Position numbers and translations under genes: made by a program. Below, one piece after another: positions 47,480 through 62,990 of a stretch of 64,000 nucleotides of DNA (positions within the stretch are counted from its first letter, which is position 1; every line of letters begins with the position of its first letter). The stretch is taken from NCBI GenBank assembly GCA_963556255.1, contig OY744605.1, positions 33,546,463 to 33,610,462 of the forward strand, in the 5' to 3' direction. The notes beneath the pieces are model-generated. The model was not told the origin of the DNA and did no database searches. It saw only the letters and a list, made by a program, of their open reading frames with translations. Source of the DNA: Allolobophora icterica (lineage: Eukaryota > Annelida > Clitellata > Crassiclitellata > Lumbricidae).

Positions 47480-48376
47480 CAGTCTTGTTGTCAAGACCTT
47501 AAACCTCAAGACCAAGACCAAGACCTTGAAATTCAAGACCAAGACCAAGACCAAGACCCTGAACCTCAAGACCAAGACCAAGACCAAGACCTTGAACTTC
47601 AAGACCAAGACCAAGACCAAGACCTTGAACCTCAAGACCAAGACCGAGACCAAGACCAAAAAAAATCACAGTCATATCCAGACTTCTATGCCTTACTAAA
47701 AATTGTCCAGTCGGACTACTCGTTATTTTAATAAAAACGTGAGTCTTTTCTTTTATTCAAGCAAAACAACTTTAAATGCAGACTGCAGAGAATTCCGAAT
47801 TCGTTTTTACAAAAGTCATTCATGCGAAATGTTATTCCAAATGCCTGTTGAATTTTATAAAACAATTTGCTCAGAATTTTCTGACCAAGACGTGACTTGT
47901 GGGGCCTCATAAAAATTCTGCCATGTGAAAAAATACGGTCTACAAGTGCTGAAAGCGCTAGCACACAAAGCAGTTTTTCAAGAACCGGATGTAAATGTAC
48001 AAATCGTGAGTCTGTTTTGAAATCATTCCATGGCAAATAAACGGAAGTCAAAATAATTGACCAAAACAACAGTGAAGCCTCATTCACACCGTGTAAAGAC
48101 TAAAGCAATAACTGTATAAGTAATTATAATTGGATACATTTTTAAAATTCTTGCCGTTTGTTAAAATTAATGACTGTACATATTGACAAAAGTCTTGGTC
48201 TTGGTCTTGCAAAACCAAGACCAAGACTTTGAACCTCAAGACCAAGACCAAGACCTTGAACCTCAAGACCAAGACCAAGACCTTGAACCTCAAGACCAAG
48301 ACCAAGACCAAGACTTTTAAAAACGAACTCGAGTGCACTCGAGACCAAGACCTTGGTCTCGAGGACAACAAGACTG
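47480..48376 (-). mobile_element. hAT-1 element copy 4, TSD GATTTTCC/GATTTCCC
   Basis: Same ends; duplications differ at one base. It retains the best transposase relic, on the minus strand within 48087-47728: LCVLALSALVDRIFSHGRIF followed by MRPHKSRLGQKILSKLF. This matches the C-terminal hAT dimerisation region (S..ERvFS.gG.imr..R..l). It begins 53 bp after copy 3. Confidence 0.93.
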
Positions 48377-50940
48377 GATTTCCCCTCTCCCGGGCCTCCC
48401 TACCTATCGATTATGATTTGACTAATTAAGCGCCTGTGAATACCCGCGACTTCGCTTTTTTGGGCGCTGTAGAAATTTCGGAGATTACGATTACGACCAC
48501 CGTGTCACCGTTAGCACGCCATTTATAATGCCACTCAGTCTGTAGACTGTTTGTAGGCCTATATAAGCTGCACCGTCTACATCATTCTTTGTGTCTGCCT
48601 GCACAGACGGTGTCTGTTTGTCTGGTTGTCTGCCAACTTCTATACGTCTGCCCATTGCCTTCTAGATACTGAGTATCTAGAGGGCAATGGTCTGCATGTA
48701 AGGTCTCAGCAGCCTTCGCATGCATCAAATAGGCCTAAACCTTCTGCGTGGTGGCTTCAACTTCAGCAGAGCATCAATATATTTTCTAAGTCTAAAGACT
48801 GCAACAGTTGCGTCGCCACGATTTGAAAGCAGTACGGCAAATTGGAGGATCTGGGGAACTGATCAGCTTTTAACAGACAAAAGTGGTACGACGTACGAAT
48901 TAGTAGGCCTATGCTGTTGCCGTACCACCTTAAAAATGGTACGGCAAAAGCTTTTACACAGATATATATATAGGCGGCGACGCCACTGGTCTGTAGGCTA
49001 AGCAACACTTTTGATCTTTAAAGCGTGCAAGTTTGCTCGAAATATTTAAGATTATCGATTATCGATACACAGTGGCATAGACTGCAGCTACAGGACGCAC
49101 AGCATATATTCGGTAGGCTATGTGTCCTCATTGGAGACTTGCATGCGCCTTATTCGCCGCATCTGGCTCGACCAACATGACCACTTGCTTCAAGTTGCTT
49201 GCAGAACAGCATCGATCTCATCTACACAGTCTATTCAAACACAACTATACTGCATTCACGCACACACTAATTATTATCTCGCCTTCGTGAATATAGGAGA
49301 CATAGCTTAGGCTGCACCATTTAGCCTACATGTAGGCCTAATTTCAATTGAATGCTCACATTCGAATATTTGATCGGGTAATAGGCCTATTTGTCTGCAA
49401 CGCGCTGAAGAAAGTTGAAGTTTATGACTTCGAGTAGGCCTTTATAAGCTTAGGCTATAAACGCATCGTTCTTAACGGCATCCTCACGAGTAGCTATAGG
49501 CCTAGATATTGAGTAATAATATTGAGAGCACACATGAAGCATGGCTTTCGATCTACATGCATAAGCTTACATGCGGTTTACCTATAGGCCTATAACCCAA
49601 TCGATCTGCTTGAACATAGGCCTGTTGTTGGTCAACTTATCTTTTTCGCAACTTTACACCAATGCAAGAATATAATTTATGAATTTATGAATCAGGAGGT
49701 TCTCTCCCAAGTGCTTGTAAGACCTTGATACCGGTAACACATTCTAGGGCGTAAAGTAAGTATGAACAATGACACAGACTATATATCCGAGCACGCTCGT
49801 AATAAACCGTTTGTAATGATGCAGAGACCGCGACTTGTTTTCAATGTCTGCAAAAAGTTAATTCTGATGGAAACAGTTTCTGTAAAAAAGAGCACTGCTA
49901 ATCTCAATTTAAGCAAAATTTTGTCCTGCAAGCGGGTCAAGGCGCTATAGCAGTTTCGAGCGTACCTGTAATGAATGCTAAATAACGAACCGGATTCAGA
50001 GCGCAGCTTCAGTATCTGATGAATGAAAGTCCGGTATATAATTAATGTTGAAACAATTATAAATTTTTTAGTGAAATTAGATTAATATTGTTTGTCTACT
50101 TATGATTGTTTTATAATAAAAAAATTATTCGCAAAGGCAAGCATTTGTTCACCTGATCGGGGCTATGGTTTACTTTCGGCGTGTGCACAGCTGTGCGGGT
50201 AAATTAAGTACACGACCGTGCGTGGCGACATGCCCTTTGGTGTACGGGATTAAACGAGCTCTAGCGAATGATTGGAATGCTACCAATTTATAAATAGGTT
50301 TCCATGACGAATAAGATGTTATTAGCTAATATTAGGGGAAGAATACTGGTACCGAATACTGGCGGTGTGATGTTATAAAATATATTTTTCAGTTCAGTCC
50401 ATGCTGTCAGTTCATTGACTCAAAACTCGATTTCAGTTTTTTTGCATAGTTACGGTCCAAGGGCCTAACTTACGATCTTGTCAGACCTGTCCTCATACCT
50501 CCTTGACTTCTTAGATCTTGGTTGACTAATAACTTACTGCATAGTTTGTTCTGAGAGTGTTGTTTATAGCTTTAATTTGCTCTGAGAGTGTTGTTTATAG
50601 CTTTAATTAGATTATATTCATCAATAACTTGTTCAGGTATATGATTTGATGGCAAACGTTTACAATCGGGGTGCCTAACCCTAGCCCTGAATTTTATAAT
50701 CTAGCTTCCACTCGCAGGTTGACTATAGTCGAACAAATACATAGGCTACACTGACTACACTACCCTAACCCTAAGCCCTAACCGACCCTCACGACACATA
50801 CACTGACCTTCACGATGCAAAGACACCCACCCAGGTAGTACATAGGAATCCCGATTGTAAATGTTTGCCGATTTGACATATAGTCATTGCTGAAGATCAT
50901 ACATGAGCTCTGAACTCTTGTTTGTAATTTCCTTGTATTG
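48377..50940. other. Intergenic, AGGCCTA-rich; no gene recognised
   Basis: About 2.5 kb without supported coding sequence. A short run of telomere-like units (CCCTAACCCTAAGCCCTAAC) lies at 50763-50782. BCL2L13 upstream non-coding exons could be here but cannot be identified. Confidence 0.4.
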
Positions 50941-50943
50941 AAT

Positions 50944-51345
50944 TTAAAATATATAGTAAGAAATTCTTTGTGAAAGCCTTGTAAATTTTAATCCTTTCAG
51001 TTTTATACAAGAACAATGAAAAATTAACAATTCTCCATCTGTTAGCACATAAGCTACTATTTTGCTTGGATCTGAAAACATATTTTCATGATATTCATGT
51101 TCAACTTCCATATGCAGCATAAATCTCAATCCTGTCTTTCAGTTTCATTCATCAGCAAACAATGAATAATTAATATTTCTCCTGTCTTTTAGTACATAAG
51201 CTACTAATTTGCTTGGATCTGAAAACCGCATTGGAAGTAGCTTATTACTCAAAACATTGTAGTAATAACACAGGTTTGCGACAAAATACAAGTTAAACAT
51301 TTCCTGGTTACAAGGGGCTCTACTTGGCCATTTTTTCTGCTTCAA
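50944..51345 (-). repeat. Tandem duplication of an about 100-bp open segment
   Basis: Two minus-strand frames contain the related peptides MFSDPSKIVAYVLTDGE (about 51080-51020) and MRFSDPSKLVAYVLKDRRN (about 51230-51175). The DNA is similar (CATAAGCTACTA, TTTGCTTGGATCTGAAAAC). The protein similarity suggests duplicated coding sequence, but I do not recognise the family. Confidence 0.4.
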
Positions 51346-51599
51346 TCTGCTTCAAGTGCACAGAAAACATGGAAATTGTATATCATGACTGCTGGCCAGT
51401 AGAATGTGAAGACTAGGTCACTGTAACTGAGCCACCGATGTTACATTGTATCTAACATTCTTAGAATGAATTTTCAAATAGGTTTCTTTAAAAAGACAGA
51501 AAGTGCAATGTTCAGGAGTGGATGCATATAATAAATTATATTACCATTGTGTCAAAGAACTCTTTTTGATGAATTCTTTATGACGAGTTAGTTGTACCC

Positions 51600-51922
51600 A
51601 ATCAGAAGAGCTGTATTCTGTATCAAACCTCTGTATTAGCCCAACAAACATCGGAAAACCAGAGAACTATCCTGCATAAAATATGGAGTAAATTTCTTTT
51701 ATGGACTGCAATACCACCAAAAGATGTATCATGACAAAATAAATTGTTAGCTTTAAATCTAGTTAAGTAATTAGTTACTTCTATAGCACCAGTGTCTATT
51801 GTACAGGGCATGAACTGATGGCGCACCAAATCCAGTCTGAAATTCTTTGGCACTGCTTAACTGAAATCCTGCTCAGGGGTGAAGTATTTTCAAAATTTTC
51901 TGGTGGAATAGGTACAAGCACA
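51600..51922 (-). pseudogene. Unrecognised coding fragment, downstream half
   Basis: Removing the 51926-53651 insertion, the frame at 53965-53655 continues YVLVPIPPENFENTSPLSRI then SVKQCQRISDWIWCA to a TAG near 51800. A neighbouring frame stays open further (MPKNFRLDLVRHQFMPCTID...). Probably a dead gene or an unknown repetitive element. Confidence 0.3.
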
Positions 51923-51925
51923 TAA

Positions 51926-53651
51926 GGCCAAAAAAATAATGGTGTGTTTCCGGTAACGCGACCGAGTCACTTTTTTGGCGCGACTCGGATAATTTTGGGA
52001 AAAAAATTTTTTTTCGTAACTCATTTCGTGTCAGAGTTGCAGCTTTCCGACAATTGAAACCTCACTTTCTGTGCCAGAGGTGCAGAATTGCGACATTACT
52101 AAAGCAGCCGACCGTGGGAAATCAGCGGTATTTCAATGTAAATAAGAGCACCGTTAATTAGAGCAACGAGATGCGTCGCCCGATGTGCAGACCTGCACGG
52201 GAAGGACTTAGGTCTAAGGGTAATTAGAGCAAAAAACGGGCTGTAGGTTTCCCATGGTCAGCTTTTACAAATGTGGGAGGGTTGGGGAGATAATAGACCC
52301 GAAAGTCGGCGATTTTCCCACGGTTATGCGCCAGGGTTATTAACCAAATCCAATCGTCGTATTCAATGTAAATATTATCAACATCTACGATTATCGTACG
52401 TATCATAGTATGAGTAGGCCTAACGTTTCCTTTATAGCAGCCTCAAGGTCAGCCTCAGCCTCCTAAGCAACCAACCCTGCCTATGGGGGAACAGTTGGTC
52501 GCAATGGCGACTGCTCGGTGCCGGTCCGCTATTCGGGGGGGGGTTGGTTCGCTATTCTGGGAGCCCACCGGAGTATACATACATAAAACATACCTACATA
52601 CAACATACATACATATATGTATGCATACATACATACATACAACATAGATACATGCATACATAAATGCATACATAAATGCATACATGCACATATACATTAA
52701 TACACATATAAATGCACACATACATACATACATACATACATACATGCATACATACAACATACATACATGCATACATAAATGCATACATACACATATACAT
52801 TAATACACATAAATGCACACATACATACATACATGCATACATACAACTTACATACTTGCATACATACATGCATACAAACATACGTACATACAACATACAC
52901 ACATACATACAACATACATACAACATGCATACAATATACATACAACATACAATGTCATACATACATAAATGCATACATACACATATACATTAATACACAT
53001 ATAAATGCACATATACAAACATACATGCATACATACATACATGCATACATAAATGCATACATACACATATACATTAATACACATATAAATACATACATAC
53101 ATACATACATACATACATACATGCATGTATACATACAACATACATACATACATACATACAACATACATAAATACATACAATATACATACATACAATATAC
53201 ATACAACATACATACATACATAAATGCATACATGCACATATACATTAATACACATATAAATGCACACATACATACATACATACATCATATATACATACAT
53301 ACATACAGCATACACACACAACATACGTTAGATTATCGTTGATGGCTGCCAGAAAACGATATCAATGAACTACACTTGTGAAAATATTACCCTTCTAGCA
53401 TATATAAAGAAAACAATTTTAAAATTTAATTTACTGACAGATAAGTTTAAAGAAATTGAACTGTTTTTAGCAAGGTGTTTATTTAGTGACATCTTCTTGT
53501 TCTCAAAATGTAAGAAAAACAAAAAGGTGATACGGTCGCTATGAAATGACATTGTATAAAAATATTTTATAAAAAAAAAATATTTTCCTACCTACCTACC
53601 CAGTTTTTTAAAACTCCGTTACCGGAAACACACCATTATTTTTTTTTGGCC
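51926..53651. mobile_element. 1.73-kb TIR element, TAA duplication (Harbinger-like)
   Basis: Ends GGCCAAAAAAATAATGGTGT..CCGGTAACG and the near-perfect inverted copy (CGTTACCGGAAACACACC to GGCC) form about 33-bp terminal repeats. TAA flanks both sides (51923-51925, 53652-53654), as in PIF/Harbinger elements; a 3-bp duplication alone is weak support. No transposase. Over 40% of the interior is a CATACATA satellite. Confidence 0.8.
52572..53320 (+). repeat. (CATA)n-based satellite, about 750 bp
   Basis: CATACATA runs interrupted by higher-order units such as ATAAATGCATACATACACAT and ATTAATACACATATAAATGC, repeated about every 90-250 bp. Long open frames on both strands are repeat artefacts. Confidence 0.95.
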
Positions 53652-53995
53652 TAAGGTCCATGTGGTACAGGTCTCATAGCCAAAGGAGGGTTAGGACAGC
53701 AAATTTTTATATTGCCTTTGGAATCCTTTACATTACATGAGCAAAAGTAATAGTCATCGCTATGATCTTTTGGCTCGCACCCTATAACTGACTCACCAAA
53801 AGCAAGAGCTGTCCTTCCCTTTTGTCCATTGCCTTTGTTGTTAAAGATGGAGCAAACTTTATGAAGCACCCATGATTTGACCTGGTCACCAACCTTAACA
53901 TTAAAGTGGACATGACGTGCCTGTTTCACAAACTTCGTTATACTTTGCCTTTGATTCTTTATCACAAATATGCCACAAAAAGCAACCTCTAGCCA
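53652..53995 (-). pseudogene. Unrecognised minus-strand coding fragment, upstream half
   Basis: Open from just after a possible acceptor (GGCTAG at about 53995) to 53652: ...SITKFVKQARHVHFNVKVGD, WVLHKVCSIFNNKGNGQKGR, ALAFGESVIGCEPKDHSDDY and NLPLAMRPVPHG-like end. Cys/Lys-rich, soluble-looking, no family recognised. The frame runs straight into the right end of the TIR element and resumes at 51922. Confidence 0.35.
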
Positions 53996-54349
53996 ACATC
54001 ATCATTTCTATTTTCTAAACATTAAAACACAACACCTAGTAAATTACTTATAATATTTATACTTACCTAGTACAGTTAATTACTTATAATACAAAACGAA
54101 CAAGATGCAGTAATGTACTTTTACAGTTATTAATTAACTGAAGTATGCACATCAATAACATATCTCAGCCAGATGTTTTGTAAATATGTATTTTATTCTT
54201 GCAAACCAATAGTATAAAGGATGATCAAAGGCTCAGGCCCTTATGAATCTGATCATCACCCAAGCAATCAATTGCTTCTGCAGTTGCCTGTACTGTCTTT
54301 GTTAGAATTTGTATTGTAGTCTTTGAAGCAGGAGTGAGAAGGCTACGGT
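53996..54349. other. Intergenic, nothing recognised
   Basis: AT-rich, only short open frames. Confidence 0.4.
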
Positions 54350-54357
54350 AATAGCAC

Positions 54358-54715
54358 CAGTGTGAGAATTGTAGAAAAAGACTGGGGTTAGACTTTGATG
54401 CATGTGGAGTTTGAATATTTTATCAATATTTTGCAAACTGAAATCAATAAAATTTGAAAACAGCAGATTTCAATGCTATCAGTTTTGCAAGTCAGACTCA
54501 AATCAAAATCAATTCCTTTGTTGAGAAAATAAAAAAATGCGTACATGATACCCGTGGAAATTTCTTCCCTTTGTCAGAGACTCAGAGTCACATAATGCTA
54601 AATCACACTAGCACAACTGAGGGGGTTGGAAACGACCCCTGGAGTGTGCAAAGTAGACAGCTGTGGGGCTCCTAAGAAAGACTGGGGTGTTGAACCCCCA
54701 ACAATTCTCACCCTG
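54358..54715 (+). mobile_element. MITE M6, simple copy
   Basis: CAGTGTGAGAATTGTAG start, ACAATTCTCACCCTG end. The left flank AATAGCAC and the right flank (AATAG then TAT once the M4 insertion is removed) agree at 6 of 8 positions, both differences C/T. Confidence 0.75.
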
Positions 54716-54720
54716 AATAG

Positions 54721-55094
54721 CATAGGCGCCGACTTCTTGGGAGCCTTGGGTGCCAATGCACCCAGAGAAAAAGTTCAGTAGGGGCCTGGCACCCAGAAGA
54801 ATTCGGACCTTAAATTCAATTTTTTGGGGTATTCCTAAAAAAGGTCGTCACATTTTAGGAGAGAATTATCTTAAAATATGCACTGGCACCAGAGGCGGAT
54901 CCAGGGGGCAATCCAGCCATGGCCCCCATTAAAAATTTTCTTATGTTTACACACGGATGACTAAAAAAAGGTCATCAGTTTTTTCGGAGATGATTTCCTA
55001 AAAAAAGTTCCGTTGCACCTTTAAAACTTTGATAAACCTTCTGGATCCGCCCCTGACTGGCACCCAGAGACAAAAGCAAAAGTCGGCGCCTATG
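54721..55094 (+). mobile_element. MITE M4, TSD CTGAATAG, hosting M5
   Basis: CATAGGCGCCGACTTCTTGG start, AGTCGGCGCCTATG end, perfect CTGAATAG at 54713-54720 and 55095-55102. The left duplication contains the last three bases of M6. Related to 15555-15963. Confidence 0.92.
54890..55055 (+). mobile_element. MITE M5 (CAGAGGCGGATCCAG ends), TSD ACTGGCAC, nested in M4
   Basis: CAGAGGCGGATCCAGGGG start, TTCTGGATCCGCCCCTG end, perfect ACTGGCAC at 54882-54889 and 55056-55063. Confidence 0.92.
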
Positions 55095-55339
55095 CTGAAT
55101 AGTATGATGTTCCTAGCAAGCCGTGGCTTTTGGTTTCTTTGAATGGAATCATGATAGGCTGTTAGAAGTTTTTGGGCCATACTTCAGACTTAAAGTTTCC
55201 ATTAGTGACCTTTCACCAAGATTTTTAGCATCTCTGCTGGTTTGTTATCTATTCCTTCAGATTTGTTGTTTTTCGATTAATAATGGCCACCAACACCTCA
55301 CCTTTCAGCACTTCTGATCCTCGATATTGTTTGAGATGC

Positions 55340-55880
55340 ACTTCTCATCTAGGTTTTAAGGCCTATTTCCACTCGTGTACAGGTCCTCCACATATACTTT
55401 CGTAGGTCTTTGACTTCACTGGCTTCATGCAGAATTTTGCCTGATTTGTCTCTGGCTGTAATTCCTTTTCCTGCACTCGATTTCTTTGATATCTGCCTAA
55501 CAAAGATCATATCTTTAAAAGCTGTTGTAATGTTTAGAAGTCTCTCACCATTTTTCTCTGGCTTCATCTGTTGTTCTTTGCAGTTTTTTTTATTCTTCTA
55601 TACTCCTCCTTTACCTCTTCTGTGCTCTGGTGTTTCCACTTTCTTCTCTCCTCCGTATCCAAAAGCAGCTGTCTTGCTATCCATGGTTTTTGAGCAGTGG
55701 GCAGCATACAGAAACCCATGATCTCTGTCACATTCCTAATTTTATTGCTCTCCAACCTTTTCCATCTCTCTTCTGTCGAAGTGTTATTATACTGTACTAG
55801 ATTTTCCTCTCTTATCCAACAGTTGCTTATTTATTTTTAAATTCTCCTTGTCCCATCTGTGTCTTATTTTCCTCTTTTTT
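55340..55880 (-). pseudogene. RTE/L1-like LINE remnant (endonuclease-RT linker)
   Basis: Minus frames read LESNKIRNVTEIMGF, QKPWIARQLLLDTEERRKWK, EEYRRIKKTAKNNR and, after a +1 shift, RQISKKSSAGKGITARDKSG then EVKDLRKYMWRT. This is the arrangement between endonuclease and RT in RTE/L1-like elements (W...LL.ERR...YK; GLI.D..G). Confidence 0.6.
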
Positions 55881-56811
55881 TTAACAAATTTAACATGGAG
55901 GTGAACTTTCATGGCAACTTAGTTGCTCTGGAATTTTTGACACTGTTTCTTTATGTTAGCTAAGTCATGAATGGAGTCCAGTTTGTAGCGTGCTACATAT
56001 CCCGATGCTTTCCATGTGTATTTGTGTCTTTCTCATGTTGGAACCAGTTGCTTGTCACAAATATACATTGACGGGATCTCATTGGCAGGTTTTAAGATGT
56101 TCACTTCAAAATGTCTTGTATATTTGTGGGTATATTGTGTCCGAGCCCACTTCTGTGATATTTGTCAACTCAACCGCATGGAATTTTCTCGTTTTGGATG
56201 ATTTTAATAACACCTACAATCATCACCGCATAGCAGCCACCAGGTGGTTGGTAACAACTAAAAACAAACAGTCTCCTGTAAGCTTTCAGAACTGGACTAT
56301 AAAGATTCCAGCAACACAGCATCGGTTGCCAAGAATATCGTGGATGTAATCTTATTGGGTACTTTACTTCGAATGTGTAGACTTTGCGTCATCGGTTACC
56401 AATGAACTCGCCATTCTTCGAACAATTTACAATCTAGAAGCGAGCATCAAAAGTGTTCATAGTAGCTGCTAATAGCTGACGGGCGGTTTTGGGCTTTTTA
56501 TGATTGAACCAACGACAGGGACAGTTTACATAAACTGTCTATTTAGTAAAAAGTGAGCATGTGATTTGCGTTATTAAAAGGCTACTTGCTTTTTTACTTC
56601 GTCCTCTTCACCGGCTGAATTCCACTAGTTTGTCTGTCCTGTGCTGGGCACTGGTATAGTCTTGCCCCATTTTTCTGATTGAAATTATTCAGGAAGGTAA
56701 ATTTATTAAACAAAGTGATCTAATCAGGTTCATCTGAAAGTGATCATTTACTTAAATGATAATTAAGAAGTTTATGCATGACGGTTTGAATTATTATGAT
56801 TTTGCTTGCAG
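55881..56811. other. Upstream of BCL2L13 coding sequence
   Basis: A 119-codon frame at 55990-56349 starts with a hydrophobic stretch, but is flanked by LINE debris and resembles nothing known. The acceptor TTTTGCTTGCAG at 56811 implies an upstream non-coding exon whose position I cannot fix. Confidence 0.35.
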
Positions 56812-56835
56812 ACTATTGGAATTAGTTTATTTACG

Positions 56836-61380
<4,545 letters not shown>

Positions 61381-62460
61381 GATTTCTGTACTTCATCTAC
61401 TGGTTGTGATAAATCTGTAAAAATTGTGTTGAGAAGAATGTTATCTGTGCATCTGTTTATGTGTAGTATTATGGCTTATGCCTTGTGTCAAATTCTGGAA
61501 GCGCTTACAAGCAATACCAGTGCCTCTAACGTCATCTTACCTAAGTGCTTATCTGTTCCTGAGACCATATGCGTTTATGTATTGCTGTTTGCTGTTTGTT
61601 TGTAATGAGAAGAGCTCTGTTGCTCATGTGGAGTCTGATTTACAGATGTAAGTAAGACTTTTGTGGTTAGAATGTAAACTTTTCTATCTTGTCCGGTGTT
61701 AGGGTTTCTAATGTGATAATGGAAAATGTTGGTGTTTTTTGGTGTTACGTGTTTCATATATGAAGTTTGATTAGCAGAATTCTTATCTGTGGCTGGGCTT
61801 TCCAGTCTGCTGTTAGGGACGACAACTAAAATCTGATTTGTTATTGTGATGTCCTGCTGTTAGGTATTGTAGTATCCTTAGTGTAAAGTGACATCACATC
61901 GTCAGTGACAGTCATTTTTCCGGCAAGGAATAGTCAACTGTTGTTGTTCATCTTTGTAATGTATGTTTTTTTTAGTCAGTTGTTAAGTTTTACTTGCAAT
62001 AGTCATCAGTTTTCTGTCCAGTGACCAATGACGTGTTTTTCTATGTGAGAAATCTATATAAGGTACTTCTATTTATGGCCAATGGTGTTTAGTCAGTTGA
62101 ACTGCTGGCTGGCAGATACATCGAAGTTACAGGGCCACTCTGCGACTCAATACTATAGTTGTAGTCATCACTAAGGAACAATTATCAACTGGTCACAGGT
62201 ATGAGACAAAAAACTGATACACATATATGTCTGGTCACTAGGAGGGGTCAGTCAGTTGAGGCTAGGTGTTATTTAATTTCGCTTTCGTACCATCAGCCTC
62301 ATTTGTTGATGGCTTTCGTACCTTAGCCTCATTTTTTGTTGACCTAAATCCTAGAAAGGTGGGGTGACAAAGACAAGGAGTGTTGCTGGCACAGATATAC
62401 CACTGACACAGTTATCAGACTGTGTACAGAATGTTACAAGTTTACCGAGAATGGGCCTAA
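61381..62460. other. BCL2L13 3' UTR / downstream
   Basis: No further coding frame. No AATAAA immediately after the stop stands out, so the transcript end is undetermined. Confidence 0.4.
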
Positions 62461-62461
62461 G

Positions 62462-62990
62462 GGCCGTTTGCTATGTTGGTTAGAGAGGCAGTTTTCAAAT
62501 GGTGGTACGCGTACCACTAGTGGTACGCCAGGTATTGCTAGGTGGTACGCCAGGTATTGCTAGGTGGTACGTGAAATAATTCAAAAACATTACATTCTTA
62601 AAATTATATATTAATTTTTAAATTTGTCTAACTCTGGTCCTACGCTAATTGCAAGGGGACTTTGCGCTGGCCTGTTGTATTTGATATGACCTTCGCTGGT
62701 GATACGCCAACATTCAATTTTTTACCTGGTGGTAACAATAAAAATAAAGTTTGAAAACCGCTGGGTTAGAGCGCATGACTCTTGCACCTCTATGTGAGAG
62801 TGCCAGTTCCAGTGCTGGTAATGGCATATTTAAAAGATTTTAATCTCAAGCTAGCACTGCCGTACAAGGGGACTTTAAATGGTGTTCATTCAAACGGGCA
62901 GTCTGAAGGATCTCTCCCAGTGTGTTCATTAATTAAGCATGGTTGAGGCCACATGGTCGCTATAGAAAAATGTGTACACTCTGAGTAGAG
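62462..62990 (+). repeat. SINE-B with tRNA head, interrupted by a hAT element
   Basis: With 62486-62771 removed, the head reads TTTGCTATGTTGGTTAGAGC (A box) and, after a short anticodon-arm-like segment, GTGCCAGTTCCAGTGCTGG (B-box position). The body GGGGACTTTAAATGGTGTTC and end GAGGCCACATGGTCGCTATA match 28985-29345. Confidence 0.75.
62486..62763 (+). mobile_element. 278-bp hAT element, TSD GGTTAGAG, inside the SINE A box
   Basis: Left end AGGCAGTTTTCAAATGGTGG, right end AAGTTTGAAAACCGCTG, imperfect inverted repeats. Perfect GGTTAGAG duplications at 62478-62485 and 62764-62771. Interior carries GGTGGTACGC boxes repeated in tandem. Non-coding. Confidence 0.88.

Noticed and set aside
52455..53342. 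Frames up to 187 codons rich in Met-Tyr-Val-Cys or His-Thr-Tyr-Ile
   Set aside because: All frames of the CATA satellite are open; this is repeat translation, not a gene.
55990..56349. 119-codon frame with an N-terminal hydrophobic stretch, considered as a secreted protein
   Set aside because: No conserved motif, no splice support, and it adjoins LINE debris; a chance frame is likelier.
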